Positions 49,510 to 58,130 of a stretch of DNA of 64,000 nt are shown in pieces. The stretch comes from CAVRQM01 sp965246915. GTDB taxonomy: Bacteria; Pseudomonadota; Alphaproteobacteria; Acetobacterales; Acetobacteraceae. Both the position numbers and the translations under genes were made by a program. How positions within the stretch are numbered: the first letter of the stretch is position 1; each line of letters opens with the position of its first letter. Where the stretch lies: positions 62,001-126,000 of the forward strand of contig CBDFGB010000011.1 of the NCBI GenBank assembly GCA_965246915.1, written 5' to 3'. The notes under the pieces are model-generated. The model searched no databases. It saw only the letters and a program-made list of their open reading frames with translations, and was not told where the DNA came from.

Positions 49510-50291
49510 TGCGCGAAGAACAGTTCCGTCAGGACGTAGTCGAACGCCAGGATCAGGACGCTCGCCGTCACCACGGCCGACGTGGTGGCGACCCCCACGC
49601 CCTGCGCCCCGCCTCGGCTGCGATAGCCGTGAAACGAGCCCATGAGTGTGATCAGCAGCCCGAACACGGCCGCCTTGGCCAGACCGCTCACCACGTCGTC
49701 GGTTTGGACGAAGTTGATCGTGTTGGTAAGATAGGTCCCCGGGTTGAAGCCGAGCTTCACGGTGGCGATGATGAATCCGCCGAGCACCCCTAGGATATCG
49801 GCGACGACCACGAGCAGCGGCATCGCCAGGATGCCGGCCAGCAACCTCGGCGCCACGAGATACTTCATCGGGTTGGTGGACAGCGTCGACAGGGCGTCGA
49901 TCTGGTCGGTGACTCGCATCGTGCCGATCTCTGCGGCCATCGCAGCGCCCACGCGGCCTGCGACCATCAGCCCGGCCAGCACCGGGCCCAGCTCCCGCGT
50001 CACCGAGAGCACGACCAGGCTCGCGATCGCGCTCTCGGCGGAGAAGCGCGCCAGCCCGGTCGCCGACTGTAACGCGAGGACCATGCCGGTGAACACTGCG
50101 GTCAGAGCGACAACTGGCAGGCTGTAGAACCCAATATTGATAAAATGGCGCACGAACTGTCGCGGGTAGAAGGGCGGCAGGAACAAGTGCGACAGGCCCT
50201 CGGCGGCGAACAGCGCGAGGCTGCCGGACGCCGCCATCATCGCGAGCAGGCCCCGACCGAGCAGGGCCACCCCACCGAGAGCGGCGGTCAC
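49506..50291 (-). CDS. mlaE: Phospholipid transport permease MlaE-like
   Basis: A 261-residue MlaE-type permease with the family block ELGPVLAGLMVAGRVGAAMAAE followed by IGTMRVTDQIDAL (about residues 100-135) and several hydrophobic helices. It forms a dimer in the inner membrane with MlaF as the ATPase. GTG/ATG starts overlap both neighbours by four bases, so alr, mlaE and mlaF form one translated unit behind dnaB. Confidence 0.92.
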   Translation of the reverse strand: MTAALGGVALLGRGLLAMMAASGSLALFAAEGLSHLFLPPFYPRQFVRHFINIGFYSLPVVALTAVFTGMVLALQSATGLARFSAESAIASLVVLSVTRELGPVLAGLMVAGRVGAAMAAEIGTMRVTDQIDALSTLSTNPMKYLVAPRLLAGILAMPLLVVVADILGVLGGFIIATVKLGFNPGTYLTNTINFVQTDDVVSGLAKAAVFGLLITLMGSFHGYRSRGGAQGVGVATTSAVVTASVLILAFDYVLTELFFAQ

Positions 50292-51379
50292 AGATAGGCG
50301 CGCCGGTAGCGGCGGCCGAGCGAGGTCAGGATCTCGTACTCGTTGGTCCCGGCCTCGGCGGCCACCTGCGCGAGTGTCCGGGTCGGGCCGATCAGCTCGA
50401 CCCGGCTGCCCGGCGCGATGTCCGGCACATCGGTCACGTCATAGGTTGTGAGGTCCATCGACACACGCCCTACCAGCGGCACGGTCACGCCGTCAAAGGC
50501 GGCCGCCCCGCGTCCCGAAAGGCTGCGGGGCCAGCCATCCGCGTATCCCACGCCGACCGTGGCGATCCGGCTTGGGCGCACGGCACGCCAGGCACCGTTG
50601 TAGCCGACTGTCGCGCCCTCCGGGATGTCACGGACGCCGAGAATCGGAGCGTTCAGGGTCACGACCGGGCGCAGCGGATGCTGGTATGCGGGGGTCGGGT
50701 TCACCCCGTACAACGCCGCTCCAGGCCGGGCGAGGGCCGAGCCAAAGCGCGAGCCCAGGAAGATCCCCGACGAGTTTGCCAAGCTGCGTGGCACCTCAGG
50801 CAGCAACCAGTCCAGCGCCCGGAACGCCGACAACTGTGCCTCATTGACTGGATCGTCAGGCCGCTCGGCGGCGACGAGATGGGTGAGGACATACCGAATG
50901 TCGATCCCTGAAAGCAGCCCCGGATCGTCGCGGAGCCGTACAATTTCGGCTATTGACAATCCGGTCCTGGACATTCCCGTATCGACATGGAGCATCGCCG
51001 GGAGCGCCCGGTCCAACCGCCGGGCCATCGCGGCCCATTGTTCGGCCTCGTGCAGGGTGGACAGCGCCGGCAGGATGCCCTGCTCCGCAAGCTCGCGCTC
51101 GCTGCCGCTCGCCAGGCCGTTCAGCACCGATAGCGTCGCGCCGGGAACCGTGTCGCGCAGGCATATCGCCTCGTCGGGTGTCGCTACGAAGAAATGCCGG
51201 CATCCCTGCGTCAGCAGGCGCGATGCGATCGGGACCGCGCCGAGGCCGTAGCCGTCGGCCTTCAACACGGCGCCGACGGCTCCCATCGCGTGACGCCGGC
51301 ACAGATCTCGCCAGTTGGCGCAGATGGCGGAGACGTCGATCTGCAGCGATGGGAGGCTGAGCGGATCAGTCTCCGTCAT
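50288..51379 (-). CDS. alr: Alanine racemase
   Basis: A 363-residue fold-type III PLP enzyme that interconverts L- and D-alanine for peptidoglycan. The PLP lysine is in AVLKADGYGLG (about residue 40), the catalytic tyrosine in VGYNGAWRAVRP (about 267), and the SMDLTTYDVTDVP segment in the C-terminal beta domain is typical. MLHVDTGMSRTGL near 138 is another family block. The length is usual. Its N-terminus overlaps the end of dnaB by 14 bases. Confidence 0.96.
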   Translation of the reverse strand: MTETDPLSLPSLQIDVSAICANWRDLCRRHAMGAVGAVLKADGYGLGAVPIASRLLTQGCRHFFVATPDEAICLRDTVPGATLSVLNGLASGSERELAEQGILPALSTLHEAEQWAAMARRLDRALPAMLHVDTGMSRTGLSIAEIVRLRDDPGLLSGIDIRYVLTHLVAAERPDDPVNEAQLSAFRALDWLLPEVPRSLANSSGIFLGSRFGSALARPGAALYGVNPTPAYQHPLRPVVTLNAPILGVRDIPEGATVGYNGAWRAVRPSRIATVGVGYADGWPRSLSGRGAAAFDGVTVPLVGRVSMDLTTYDVTDVPDIAPGSRVELIGPTRTLAQVAAEAGTNEYEILTSLGRRYRRAYL

Positions 51380-52868
51380 GCCCGTGCGTCAGGTCGAGGT
51401 CGGCGAAGCGGGTGAACTCGCCCTCAAAGAACAGGTCGATCTTTCCGGTCGGCCCGTGCCGCTGCTTTTCGATCAGCAACTCGGCGCGGTTGTGGACATG
51501 CGCCATGTCGCGCTGCCATTTGTCGGTCGCATCCCGGAACTTGTCGTCGTTCTCGAACGCGATCTGCTTGGGCTGGCGCTGCTGCAAGTAGTATTCGTCG
51601 CGATAGACGAACATCACGACGTCCGCGTCCTGCTCGATCGAGCCCGACTCGCGCAGGTCCGAAAGCTGCGGCCGCTTGTCCTCGCGGCTCTCGACCGCGC
51701 GCGACAGCTGCGACAGGGCGATCACCGGCACTTTCAGGTCCTTCGCCAGCGCCTTCAGCCCCTGGGTGATCATGCTGATTTCCAACACCCGATTTTCCGC
51801 CCGCACGCCGGCCGAGGGCCGCATGAGCTGCAGGTAGTCGACCACGATCAGCGCGAGGCCCTTGGTGCGTTGCAGTCGACGGCAGCGGGTGCGCAGAGCC
51901 GACAACGTGATCGCCGCCGTGTCGTCGATCTGAAGCGGCAGACTGCCGATTTCGCGGCTGACCTGCACGAACCGGTCGAAGTCACGCTGCGCGATGTCGC
52001 CGCGGCGGATGCGATCGGCGCTGACCCGCGCCTCCTCGGCCAACAGGCGGGTCGCCAGCTGCTCCGCGCTCATTTCCAGCGAGAAGATCGCAACCGTCGC
52101 ATTGGCCAGCGCAAGCGGATCGGCTTTTCGGGCTTCCTCCTGCAGCGCTCGCGCCGCCCCGAACGCGATCTTCGTCGCCAAGGCCGTCTTGCCCATGCCC
52201 GGCCGCCCGGCGAGGATCAGGAGATCGGACGGATGCAGCCCGCCGGTCCGCTTGTCCAGGTCCCGCAGTCCGGTGGACAGGCCGGACACCCCGCCGGCGC
52301 GGCCGAACGCCGCCTCTGCGCTGTCGATCGCGCCCGTCAGCGCCTTTTCGAACGTGATAAACCCGCCATCCGACGCGCCCTTGGCTGACAGGTCGAACAG
52401 CGCCTGCTCGGCCGCCTCCACTTGCTCCGCCCCATCAAGCTGCGGCTCACCGCCGAACGCGCTGTTGACCACGTTCTCGCCGATGTCGATCAACTGCCGC
52501 CGCAACCAGGCGTCGTGGACGATGCGGCCGTATTCGCCGGCATTGATAATGCCGACCATCGCGGTCACGAGCTGCGCGAGATAAGCGATGCCGCCCACCT
52601 CCTCCAGCGTCCCGTTGTGCTCGAACTCCGCGCGCAAGGTGACGGGGTCGGCGAGCTGCCCGCCCGACGCCCGACGGGCGATCGAGGCGAAGATGCGGCC
52701 GTGGATCGGATCGGCGAAGTGCTCGGGCAGCAGGAACTCGGCCACCCGCTCATAGGCCTTGTTGTTGACCAGCAGCGCGCCCAGCAGATGCTGCTCCGCC
52801 TCGGTGTTGGACGGTGGCAGCCGCTGCGAGAGGCCAAGCAGCGGGGAGGGCGGCGAGATCGTGTTCAT
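51366..52868 (-). CDS. dnaB: Replicative DNA helicase DnaB
   Basis: A 500-residue DnaB. The N-terminal primase-interacting helical domain (NTEAEQHLLGALLVNNKAYE) runs to about residue 105. The RecA-like domain carries Walker A GRPGMGKTALA (about 210-220), a FSLEMSAEQLATR block, the DYLQLM Walker B-like motif (about 340), SQLSRAVE and DLRESGSIEQDADVV. It unwinds DNA at the replication fork as a hexamer. ATG 52868 is taken rather than the GTG three codons upstream. The gene leads the alr-mlaE-mlaF unit, an unusual but plausible mix of replication, wall and envelope genes. Confidence 0.96.
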   Translation of the reverse strand: MNTISPPSPLLGLSQRLPPSNTEAEQHLLGALLVNNKAYERVAEFLLPEHFADPIHGRIFASIARRASGGQLADPVTLRAEFEHNGTLEEVGGIAYLAQLVTAMVGIINAGEYGRIVHDAWLRRQLIDIGENVVNSAFGGEPQLDGAEQVEAAEQALFDLSAKGASDGGFITFEKALTGAIDSAEAAFGRAGGVSGLSTGLRDLDKRTGGLHPSDLLILAGRPGMGKTALATKIAFGAARALQEEARKADPLALANATVAIFSLEMSAEQLATRLLAEEARVSADRIRRGDIAQRDFDRFVQVSREIGSLPLQIDDTAAITLSALRTRCRRLQRTKGLALIVVDYLQLMRPSAGVRAENRVLEISMITQGLKALAKDLKVPVIALSQLSRAVESREDKRPQLSDLRESGSIEQDADVVMFVYRDEYYLQQRQPKQIAFENDDKFRDATDKWQRDMAHVHNRAELLIEKQRHGPTGKIDLFFEGEFTRFADLDLTHGHDGD

Positions 52869-53015
52869 CGCCGGCACACTACAAGGTCAATCGGGTCCGC
52901 GCTCGGTCGAAGCCTGTGGAACACGGGGATGAGTTTTCCACCGTCGGCGCCACGGTCGCTGTCCGTATCGGAACGCCTTAGGCAATGACGTCCCAAACGC
53001 TTCTAACGATGACGC

Positions 53016-53036
53016 CGCCGGGAGCGGGTCCCGGCG
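53016..53036. terminator. Hairpin downstream of cfa
   Basis: A perfect 8-bp inverted repeat (CGCCGGGA at 53016-53023, TCCCGGCG at 53029-53036) with a five-base loop lies 57 bases after the minus-strand cfa stop. There is no T-run on the minus strand side, so it may be a mere RNA 3-prime hairpin or a weak terminator. Confidence 0.35.
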
Positions 53037-53093
53037 ACGCCCCGGCTCGTCGGTCGCTTGACCATCCGGGTCGGGCGTTTTGAGGGAATCCGG

Positions 53094-54347
53094 TTATGCC
53101 TCGGTCGCCCAGACGACGCTTGACACACGTGGGTCCGCCGGTTGCTCCGCGGCGGCGATGTAGTCGCGGGTCAGCGGCGCGGCGGCCTGATCGCGAGCCA
53201 ACTGGATCTGGAACACAACGTGCCCCTCCCGGCGAAACGCGAGCTCGGAGCCCGACAAATAGAATTCGAACATGCGGCAGAAGCGGTCGTCGTAGAGGCT
53301 GGCGATCGCGTCCCGGTTGGCGCAGAAGCGCCGCCGCCAGTGCCGCAGAGTCTCCGCGTAATGCAACCTCAGGATCTCGATATCCGTCGCGACCAACCCA
53401 GATCGCTCGATCGCCGGAAGCACTTCCGACAACGCCGGCGAGTAGCCGCCCGGGAAGATATATTTCGCGAACCACGGATTGGTTGCCGCCGGCCGGTCGC
53501 TCCGGCCGATCGAATGCAGCAAGGCCACGCCATCGGGCGCGAGGCAGCGCCGGACCACGCCGAAGAATTCGCGATAGTGACCGATGCCGACATGCTCGAA
53601 CATACCGACCGAGACGATGCGATCGAACCGGCGGTTCAGCGCGCGATAGTCGAGCAACTCGAATGACACGCGGTCCGCCAACCCCTCCTGCGCCGCGCGG
53701 GCTTGTGCCTCGGCATGTTGTTCCTTCGACAGGGTGACGCCCGTCACGCGGGCGCCGTGGTCGCGGGCGAGCGTCAGCGCGAAGCCGCCCCAGCCGCAAC
53801 CGATGTCCAGCACCTCGAGGTCTGGCCGGTCGAGCAGCAGCTTTGCCGCGATGTGCCGCTTCTTGTCGGCCTGCGCCTGTTCGAGCGTCTCGTCGCCGCG
53901 CCGGAAATAGGCGCACGAGTACTGCCGGTCGCGGTCGAGAAACAGGCTGTAGAGCCGCCCGTTCAGATCATAGTGATGTGCGACGTTGCGCCGTGCTCGG
54001 CCGGCCGGATTGAACTGCGCCACCCGCCGCTTCAGGCGAAGCAAAGCGTCGCGAAAACCGACAATCCATGACGAGAAATTGGCTCCGTTGCGGTTTGTCA
54101 TCAGCACGTCGAGAACATCGTGGATGCTGCAGTCGAGCGGGACCAGGCCGCCATCCATATACGCTTCGCCAAGCGCCAGGGCCGGATTGAGCGCGACGCG
54201 CCGCATGGTGGCGGCGTCTCGAAACGCCATCATCGCTTCCGGCCCTGGGTCACCCTGGTAGGTGGAAAGCGAGCCGTCCGGCCAGCGGACGGTCATCTTG
54301 CCAATCGCAATTCCTTGTCGGAGCAGGTGATCCAGAACCCGTCGCAT
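53094..54347 (-). CDS. cfa: Cyclopropane-fatty-acyl-phospholipid synthase
   Basis: A 417-residue SAM-dependent enzyme that methylenates unsaturated acyl chains in membrane phospholipids. Typical are the N-terminal YMDGGLVPLD region (about residue 63), NVAHHYDLNGRLYSLFLD, the substrate loop YSCAYF (about 143), the SAM motif VLDIGCGWGGFAL (about 178-190), VSVGMFEHVGIGHY (about 246-259) and the C-terminal MFEFYLSGSELAFRR. Length is typical for bacterial CFA synthases. It is a single gene between dnaB and the ribosomal operon. Confidence 0.95.
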   Translation of the reverse strand: MRRVLDHLLRQGIAIGKMTVRWPDGSLSTYQGDPGPEAMMAFRDAATMRRVALNPALALGEAYMDGGLVPLDCSIHDVLDVLMTNRNGANFSSWIVGFRDALLRLKRRVAQFNPAGRARRNVAHHYDLNGRLYSLFLDRDRQYSCAYFRRGDETLEQAQADKKRHIAAKLLLDRPDLEVLDIGCGWGGFALTLARDHGARVTGVTLSKEQHAEAQARAAQEGLADRVSFELLDYRALNRRFDRIVSVGMFEHVGIGHYREFFGVVRRCLAPDGVALLHSIGRSDRPAATNPWFAKYIFPGGYSPALSEVLPAIERSGLVATDIEILRLHYAETLRHWRRRFCANRDAIASLYDDRFCRMFEFYLSGSELAFRREGHVVFQIQLARDQAAAPLTRDYIAAAEQPADPRVSSVVWATEA

Positions 54348-54387
54348 GCCGCGTTTCCCCTGTGTCTTCGGGACCTCGCGGAAACTA

Positions 54388-54419
54388 TGAACAAAACTTC
54401 ACACGGCCATCAAGCCGTG
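54388..54419 (-). terminator. Terminator of rpsF-rpsR-rplI operon
   Basis: On the minus strand, about 8 bases after the rplI stop, a 6-bp stem (CACGGC/GCCGTG, 54402-54407 with 54414-54419) around six bases is followed by TGAAGTTTTGTT. It fits a Rho-independent terminator with a slightly spaced T-run. Confidence 0.65.
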
Positions 54420-54426
54420 CCTGCGA

Positions 54427-54984
54427 TCACACTTCGGGGGTTGGCTCGTCAAACAGCGCATCCGTGCCGGGCGCGTCGTCCTCATCGGTTGCGCCGATAC
54501 GCTCGCCACGCATTTGCTTCTCGGCTTCCTCGGGACTGCGCGCGACGTTCACCACCACGGGGATTGAGACCTCGGGGTGCAGCACAATGCGCACGGTCGA
54601 GAGCCCCAGGGTCTTGATCGGGTGCGGCAGCACGACTTGCGAGCGACTGACTTGCAGTCCGCCCGCCATGCAGCCTTCCGCGATGTCGCGCGACGACACC
54701 GAGCCGTAAAGGCTGCCCGACTCGCCGGCCTGGCGGATCACCACCACCGACAAGCCGGCGACTCGCTCGGCGATACGCTCGGCCTCCTCGCGACGCTTCA
54801 GGTTTTGCGCCTCGAGCGTCGCCCGCTGTTGGTCAAAGCGCGAAAGATTGTCCTTGCTTGCGCGGATGGCTTTCTTCTGCGGCAGCAGGAAATTGCGCGC
54901 GAAGCCGGGTTTGACGCGGACCACGTCGCCCATCTGCCCGAGTTTCTCGACCCGCTGCATCAGGATCAGTTCGACGGCTGGCAT
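54427..54984 (-). CDS. rplI: Large ribosomal subunit protein bL9
   Basis: A 185-residue L9. The N-terminal RNA-binding domain (VELILMQRVEKLGQMGDVVR, then VKPGFARNFLLPQKKAIRA), the long linking helix and the C-terminal domain with GSLYGSVSSRDIAE are all present. The last about 35 residues form an acidic tail (DEDDAPGTDALFDEPTPEV) longer than in E. coli, as common in alphaproteobacteria. It is the third gene of the S6-S18-L9 operon, 13 bases behind rpsR. Confidence 0.97.
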   Translation of the reverse strand: MPAVELILMQRVEKLGQMGDVVRVKPGFARNFLLPQKKAIRASKDNLSRFDQQRATLEAQNLKRREEAERIAERVAGLSVVVIRQAGESGSLYGSVSSRDIAEGCMAGGLQVSRSQVVLPHPIKTLGLSTVRIVLHPEVSIPVVVNVARSPEEAEKQMRGERIGATDEDDAPGTDALFDEPTPEV

Positions 54985-54997
54985 GACCTATTCCCCC

Positions 54998-55273
54998 TCA
55001 GCTCAATATGTAGGGCAGGAGGGCGAGGAAACGGGCCCGCTTGATCGCCTGCGCCAGCTCCCGCTGCTTTTTCGCGGAGACGGCGGTGATCCGGCTCGGC
55101 ACGATCTTGCCTCGCTCGGACAGGAACCGCGACAGCAGGCGCACGTCCTTGTAGTCGATCTTCGGCGCATTCGGGCCGGAGAATGGGCAGGATTTGCGCC
55201 GGCGGTAGAACGGGCGGCGGGCACCGACCGCCGCACGGCGGGCGCTCGGATTGACGTCGATGGCTTCTGACAT
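54998..55273 (-). CDS. rpsR: Small ribosomal subunit protein bS18
   Basis: A 91-residue S18 with the conserved core PFYRRRKSCPFSG, IDYKDVRLLSRFLSERGKIV and PSRITAVSAKKQRELAQAIK, ending RARFLALLPY. A short N-terminal extension precedes the core. It pairs with S6 on the 30S platform. The gene is 12 bases behind rpsF. Confidence 0.97.
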   Translation of the reverse strand: MSEAIDVNPSARRAAVGARRPFYRRRKSCPFSGPNAPKIDYKDVRLLSRFLSERGKIVPSRITAVSAKKQRELAQAIKRARFLALLPYILS

Positions 55274-55285
55274 GGGTCTGCTGCC

Positions 55286-55759
55286 TTATTCGTCGCCGCC
55301 GGGGCGGAATTCGTCGCGCTCGCCGGGGATGCTGTCGCGGGCACGGAATTCCTCGCGGTCGTCATAGCCGCGCTTACGGCCGCTATCGAACCGGCCGGCC
55401 GGCTTCGGCCCGCGGAACCCGCGTTCGCGGTCATCCGACTTGCGGGTCAGGATGGCGCTCGGCGCTTCCTCGATCGCGTCCACGCGGATCGTCATGAACC
55501 GGAGCACGTCCTCGTTCAGCCCGAGCTGGCGCTCCATCTCGGTCATGCTCTTGGGCGGCGCGTTAAGGCCGAGCAGCATGTAGTGGCCCTTCCGGTTCTT
55601 CTTGATCCGGTAGGCGAGGCTGCGCAGACCCCAGTATTCGCGCTTCTCGATCGTGCCGCCATCAGTCTCGAACTGGGTGGCGATCGTGTCGGCGATCGCC
55701 TCGACCTGCTGTTGGGTCACGTCGTTCCGCGCGATGAGCACGGTTTCATAGAGCGGCAT
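55286..55759 (-). CDS. rpsF: Small ribosomal subunit protein bS6
   Basis: A 157-residue S6: MPLYETVLIARNDVTQQQVE, the WGLRSLAYRIKKNRKGHYML core and NEDVLRFMTIRVD are diagnostic. The C-terminal about 55 residues form a charged, arginine/aspartate-rich tail, usual in alphaproteobacteria. The start at 55759 has GAGGGGGTGAC upstream; the open frame goes far beyond but overlaps other genes and is a shadow. It leads the operon rpsF-rpsR-rplI. Confidence 0.97.
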   Translation of the reverse strand: MPLYETVLIARNDVTQQQVEAIADTIATQFETDGGTIEKREYWGLRSLAYRIKKNRKGHYMLLGLNAPPKSMTEMERQLGLNEDVLRFMTIRVDAIEEAPSAILTRKSDDRERGFRGPKPAGRFDSGRKRGYDDREEFRARDSIPGERDEFRPGGDE

Positions 55760-55800
55760 GTCACCCCCTCTGGCTTGTCTCTGCTCCGGACCTGAGTCCC

Positions 55801-55814
55801 GCGCCACATGGCGC
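55801..55814. promoter_or_regulatory. Short hairpin in the rpsF leader region
   Basis: GCGCCA-CA-TGGCGC (6-2-6) lies about 42 bases upstream of rpsF, in the region where S6:S18 autoregulatory leaders occur in other bacteria. The conserved bulge sequence of that leader was not clearly found, so it is listed only as a local hairpin. Confidence 0.3.
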
Positions 55815-55968
55815 GCGAGCATAGCCGGGTCGGGCCGACCGCCCCGGCAGGGAAGCGGCGGGTTATACACGCGGCGGCGCGGGGTGCAATGGGTGGGCGC
55901 GATCGAGCGGCCGCCCGCCCCTATCGAGCGACGGACGCCGCGCGACGCGGCTTCAGTCGGTCGTCTGG

Positions 55969-56196
55969 CTATTTCGGAACAGCATTTTGCGGCGTTTGCG
56001 CGGGAGGAGTCCCCTGTGGCGGCGGAGGCGGCTCGCCAGGAGCGCCCTGTAGGATCACGCCCCCGCCCTGATAGGCGCTGTTGGCTTCGGGCGTCGTTGG
56101 ACCCTGGTCGACGGGCCGCTGACCGGCCGTCGTTTGCGCCCCGACGTCTCCGGCCGCGAAGAATGCGGCGGCCGCGGCGATCAGCAGCAGGCGCAT
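55969..56196 (-). CDS. Small secreted proline-rich protein
   Basis: A 75-residue protein with a clear Sec signal peptide (MRLLLIAAAAAFFAAGDVGA, cleavage near GAQTTA) followed by a glutamine/threonine/proline-rich, probably disordered mature part (EPPPPPQGTPPAQTPQ). No known family. The codon usage fits its neighbours. It lies 27 bases from the next ABC ATPase gene, whose stop is upstream, so it may share its transcript. Confidence 0.7.
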   Translation of the reverse strand: MRLLLIAAAAAFFAAGDVGAQTTAGQRPVDQGPTTPEANSAYQGGGVILQGAPGEPPPPPQGTPPAQTPQNAVPK

Positions 56197-56223
56197 TGGG
56201 ACCTCCGATGCACGTTTTACTCC

Positions 56224-56988
56224 TCAATGCCCCCGAAGAATCTGACTGAGGAACAGCTTCAGCCGATCCGTCTTCGGGTGCTCGAACATTTCGACCGGCG
56301 CGCCCTGTTCGACGATCTCGCCACGGTCCATGAACACCACGCGGTCCGCGACTTTCCGCGCGAATCCCATCTCGTGCGTCACGCACACCATGGTCATTCC
56401 CGACTCGGCGAGACCGATCATGGTGTCGAGAACCTCCTTGATCATTTCCGGATCCAGCGCCGAGGTTGGTTCGTCGAACAGCATGATCTTCGGCCGCATG
56501 CACAGGGCTCGCGCGATTGCGACGCGTTGCTGCTGGCCGCCGGACAGCTGGCCCGGATACTTCTTTGCCTGCTCCGGAATCTTGACGCGGCTCAGATATT
56601 CCATCGCCAGATCCTCGGCCTCCTTCTTGGGCATTTTTCGGACCCAGATCGGCGCCAGCGTGCAGTTCTCCAGAATGGTCAGATGCGGGAACAGATTGAA
56701 GCTCTGAAACACCATGCCGACCTCGCGCCGCACCGTGTCCAACGCCCGCGTGTCGTCGGTCAGTTCGGTGCCGTCGACGACGATGCGGCCTTCCTGATGC
56801 GTCTCGAGCCGGTTGATGCAGCGGATCATCGTCGACTTGCCGCTGCCCGACGGGCCGCACACCACCACGCGCTCCTTCTGCGCGACCTCGATCGAGACGT
56901 CGCGCAGCACGTGCATCGTGCCGTACCATTTGTTGACGTGATCGAGGACGATCGCGGGCTCGGCGACGGCTTGGGACATCGAGGACAA
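56224..56988 (-). CDS. aapP: Amino-acid ABC transporter ATP-binding protein (AapP/BztD/GlnQ type)
   Basis: A 254-residue polar-amino-acid ABC ATPase: KWYGTMHVLRDVSIEVAQKE, Walker A GPSGSGKSTMIR (about residues 45-56), the HLTILENCTLAP region, signature LSGGQQQRVAIARAL (about 148) and Walker B DEPTSALDPEM. It powers uptake of glutamate, glutamine, aspartate or a broad range of L-amino acids. It is 5 bases downstream of the AapM-like permease gene. Similar proteins in alphaproteobacteria are AapP and BztD. Confidence 0.93.
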   Translation of the reverse strand: MSSMSQAVAEPAIVLDHVNKWYGTMHVLRDVSIEVAQKERVVVCGPSGSGKSTMIRCINRLETHQEGRIVVDGTELTDDTRALDTVRREVGMVFQSFNLFPHLTILENCTLAPIWVRKMPKKEAEDLAMEYLSRVKIPEQAKKYPGQLSGGQQQRVAIARALCMRPKIMLFDEPTSALDPEMIKEVLDTMIGLAESGMTMVCVTHEMGFARKVADRVVFMDRGEIVEQGAPVEMFEHPKTDRLKLFLSQILRGH

Positions 56989-56993
56989 TCCTT

Positions 56994-58130
56994 TCAGCGG
57001 GTCTGGCCGCGCGAGAGGGAGATTTCCAGTCCCCGGCTGTAGCGGGACATGGCGTAGCAGAACGCGAAATAGATGGCGGCCAGGAACAGGTAGACCTCGG
57101 TCGAGAATCCCGACCAGGTCGGATCGGCGATCGCCGTCTTGCCGGCAGTGAGCAGGTCGTAGATGCCGATGATCAGCACCAGGCTGGTGTCCTTGAACAG
57201 CCCGAGGAAGGTGTTAACCAACGGCGGGATCACCAGCCGCAATGCCTGCGGTAGTGTAATGAGCCGCGTCTTCTTCCAGTACGACAGGCCGAGCGCGTCG
57301 GCCGCCTCGGTCTGGCCGCGCGGCAAGGCCTGCAGCCCGCCGCGCACGACCTCGGCGAGGTAGGCGGCGGCGAAGAGAATGATCGCCACCTGCGCGCGCA
57401 GCAATTTGTCGGGGTTCATCCCCTCCGGCATGAACAGGGGGAACAGCACGCTCGCCATGAACAGCACGGAAATCAGCGGCACGCCGCGGATCAGTTCGAC
57501 ATAGCCGATGCACAGCATGCGCACGAGCGGCAGGCCGCGCGCGCGGCGGCCAAGGGCCACCAGGATCGCGAGCGGGAAGGCCAGCGCGATGCCGAACGTC
57601 GACAGGATCAGGGTGATCGGCAAGCCGCCCCATAGATTCTGCGGCACATAGACGAGCGGGCCGACGCCGCCCCACATCAGGATGCCGATGACCACGAGCG
57701 TCACCGCCCAGATCGCCGCCAGCGACGGCCGCCAGAACCAGCGCAGCGCCGAGACGACGTACAGCGCCACGAACAGGGCGATCACGATGCCGGGCCGCCA
57801 CTGCTCATCGTAGGGATACGGGCCGAACAGGATGAAACGATACTTGTCGCCGATCACCGCCCAGCAGGCGCCATCGCCGATCGCCGCGCGGCAGGCGGAC
57901 GGATCGGGCTTGCCGGCGACGAACGGCACGCTCCAGATCGCGCGCAAGACCCCCCAGTCGAGCAGGCCGATCGTCCAGCGAATGAGCAGGTAGCCCAGCA
58001 GCAGCGTCACCGCCGTCGACAGCCAACCCGCGAACAGATTGGCCCGCAGCCAGGCGATCGGACCGGCGACTGACAGCGGCGGGCTCTCGCGCGGCAGGGG
58101 CGCGACGGTGCCCCGAACGTCGGCGCTCAT
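56994..58130 (-). CDS. aapM: Amino-acid ABC transporter permease (AapM/BztC type)
   Basis: A 378-residue permease. The C-terminal 220 residues carry the HisM/GlnP transport domain (LPITLILSTFGIALAFPLAI, ELIRGVPLISVLFMASVLFP, YLAEVVRGGLQALPRGQTEAA), preceded by an N-terminal insert with two to three extra helices and a soluble loop (about 75-125, with two cysteines), as is characteristic of AapM/BztC. ATG 58130 overlaps the stop of the AapQ-like gene by four bases; the longer frame upstream is a shadow. Confidence 0.93.
   Translation of the reverse strand: MSADVRGTVAPLPRESPPLSVAGPIAWLRANLFAGWLSTAVTLLLGYLLIRWTIGLLDWGVLRAIWSVPFVAGKPDPSACRAAIGDGACWAVIGDKYRFILFGPYPYDEQWRPGIVIALFVALYVVSALRWFWRPSLAAIWAVTLVVIGILMWGGVGPLVYVPQNLWGGLPITLILSTFGIALAFPLAILVALGRRARGLPLVRMLCIGYVELIRGVPLISVLFMASVLFPLFMPEGMNPDKLLRAQVAIILFAAAYLAEVVRGGLQALPRGQTEAADALGLSYWKKTRLITLPQALRLVIPPLVNTFLGLFKDTSLVLIIGIYDLLTAGKTAIADPTWSGFSTEVYLFLAAIYFAFCYAMSRYSRGLEISLSRGQTR

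Noticed and set aside
52978..53916. 312-codon minus frame overlapping cfa
   Set aside because: Arginine- and proline-rich, no family resemblance, lies fully inside the well-supported cfa gene in another frame.
55760..55968. S6:S18 autoregulatory leader RNA
   Set aside because: Position is right, but I could not identify the conserved bulge and stem clearly enough to call it.
55760..56929. Extension of the rpsF frame upstream to about 547 codons
   Set aside because: It would overlap the secreted-protein and AapP genes; S6 starts unmistakably at MPLYETV.
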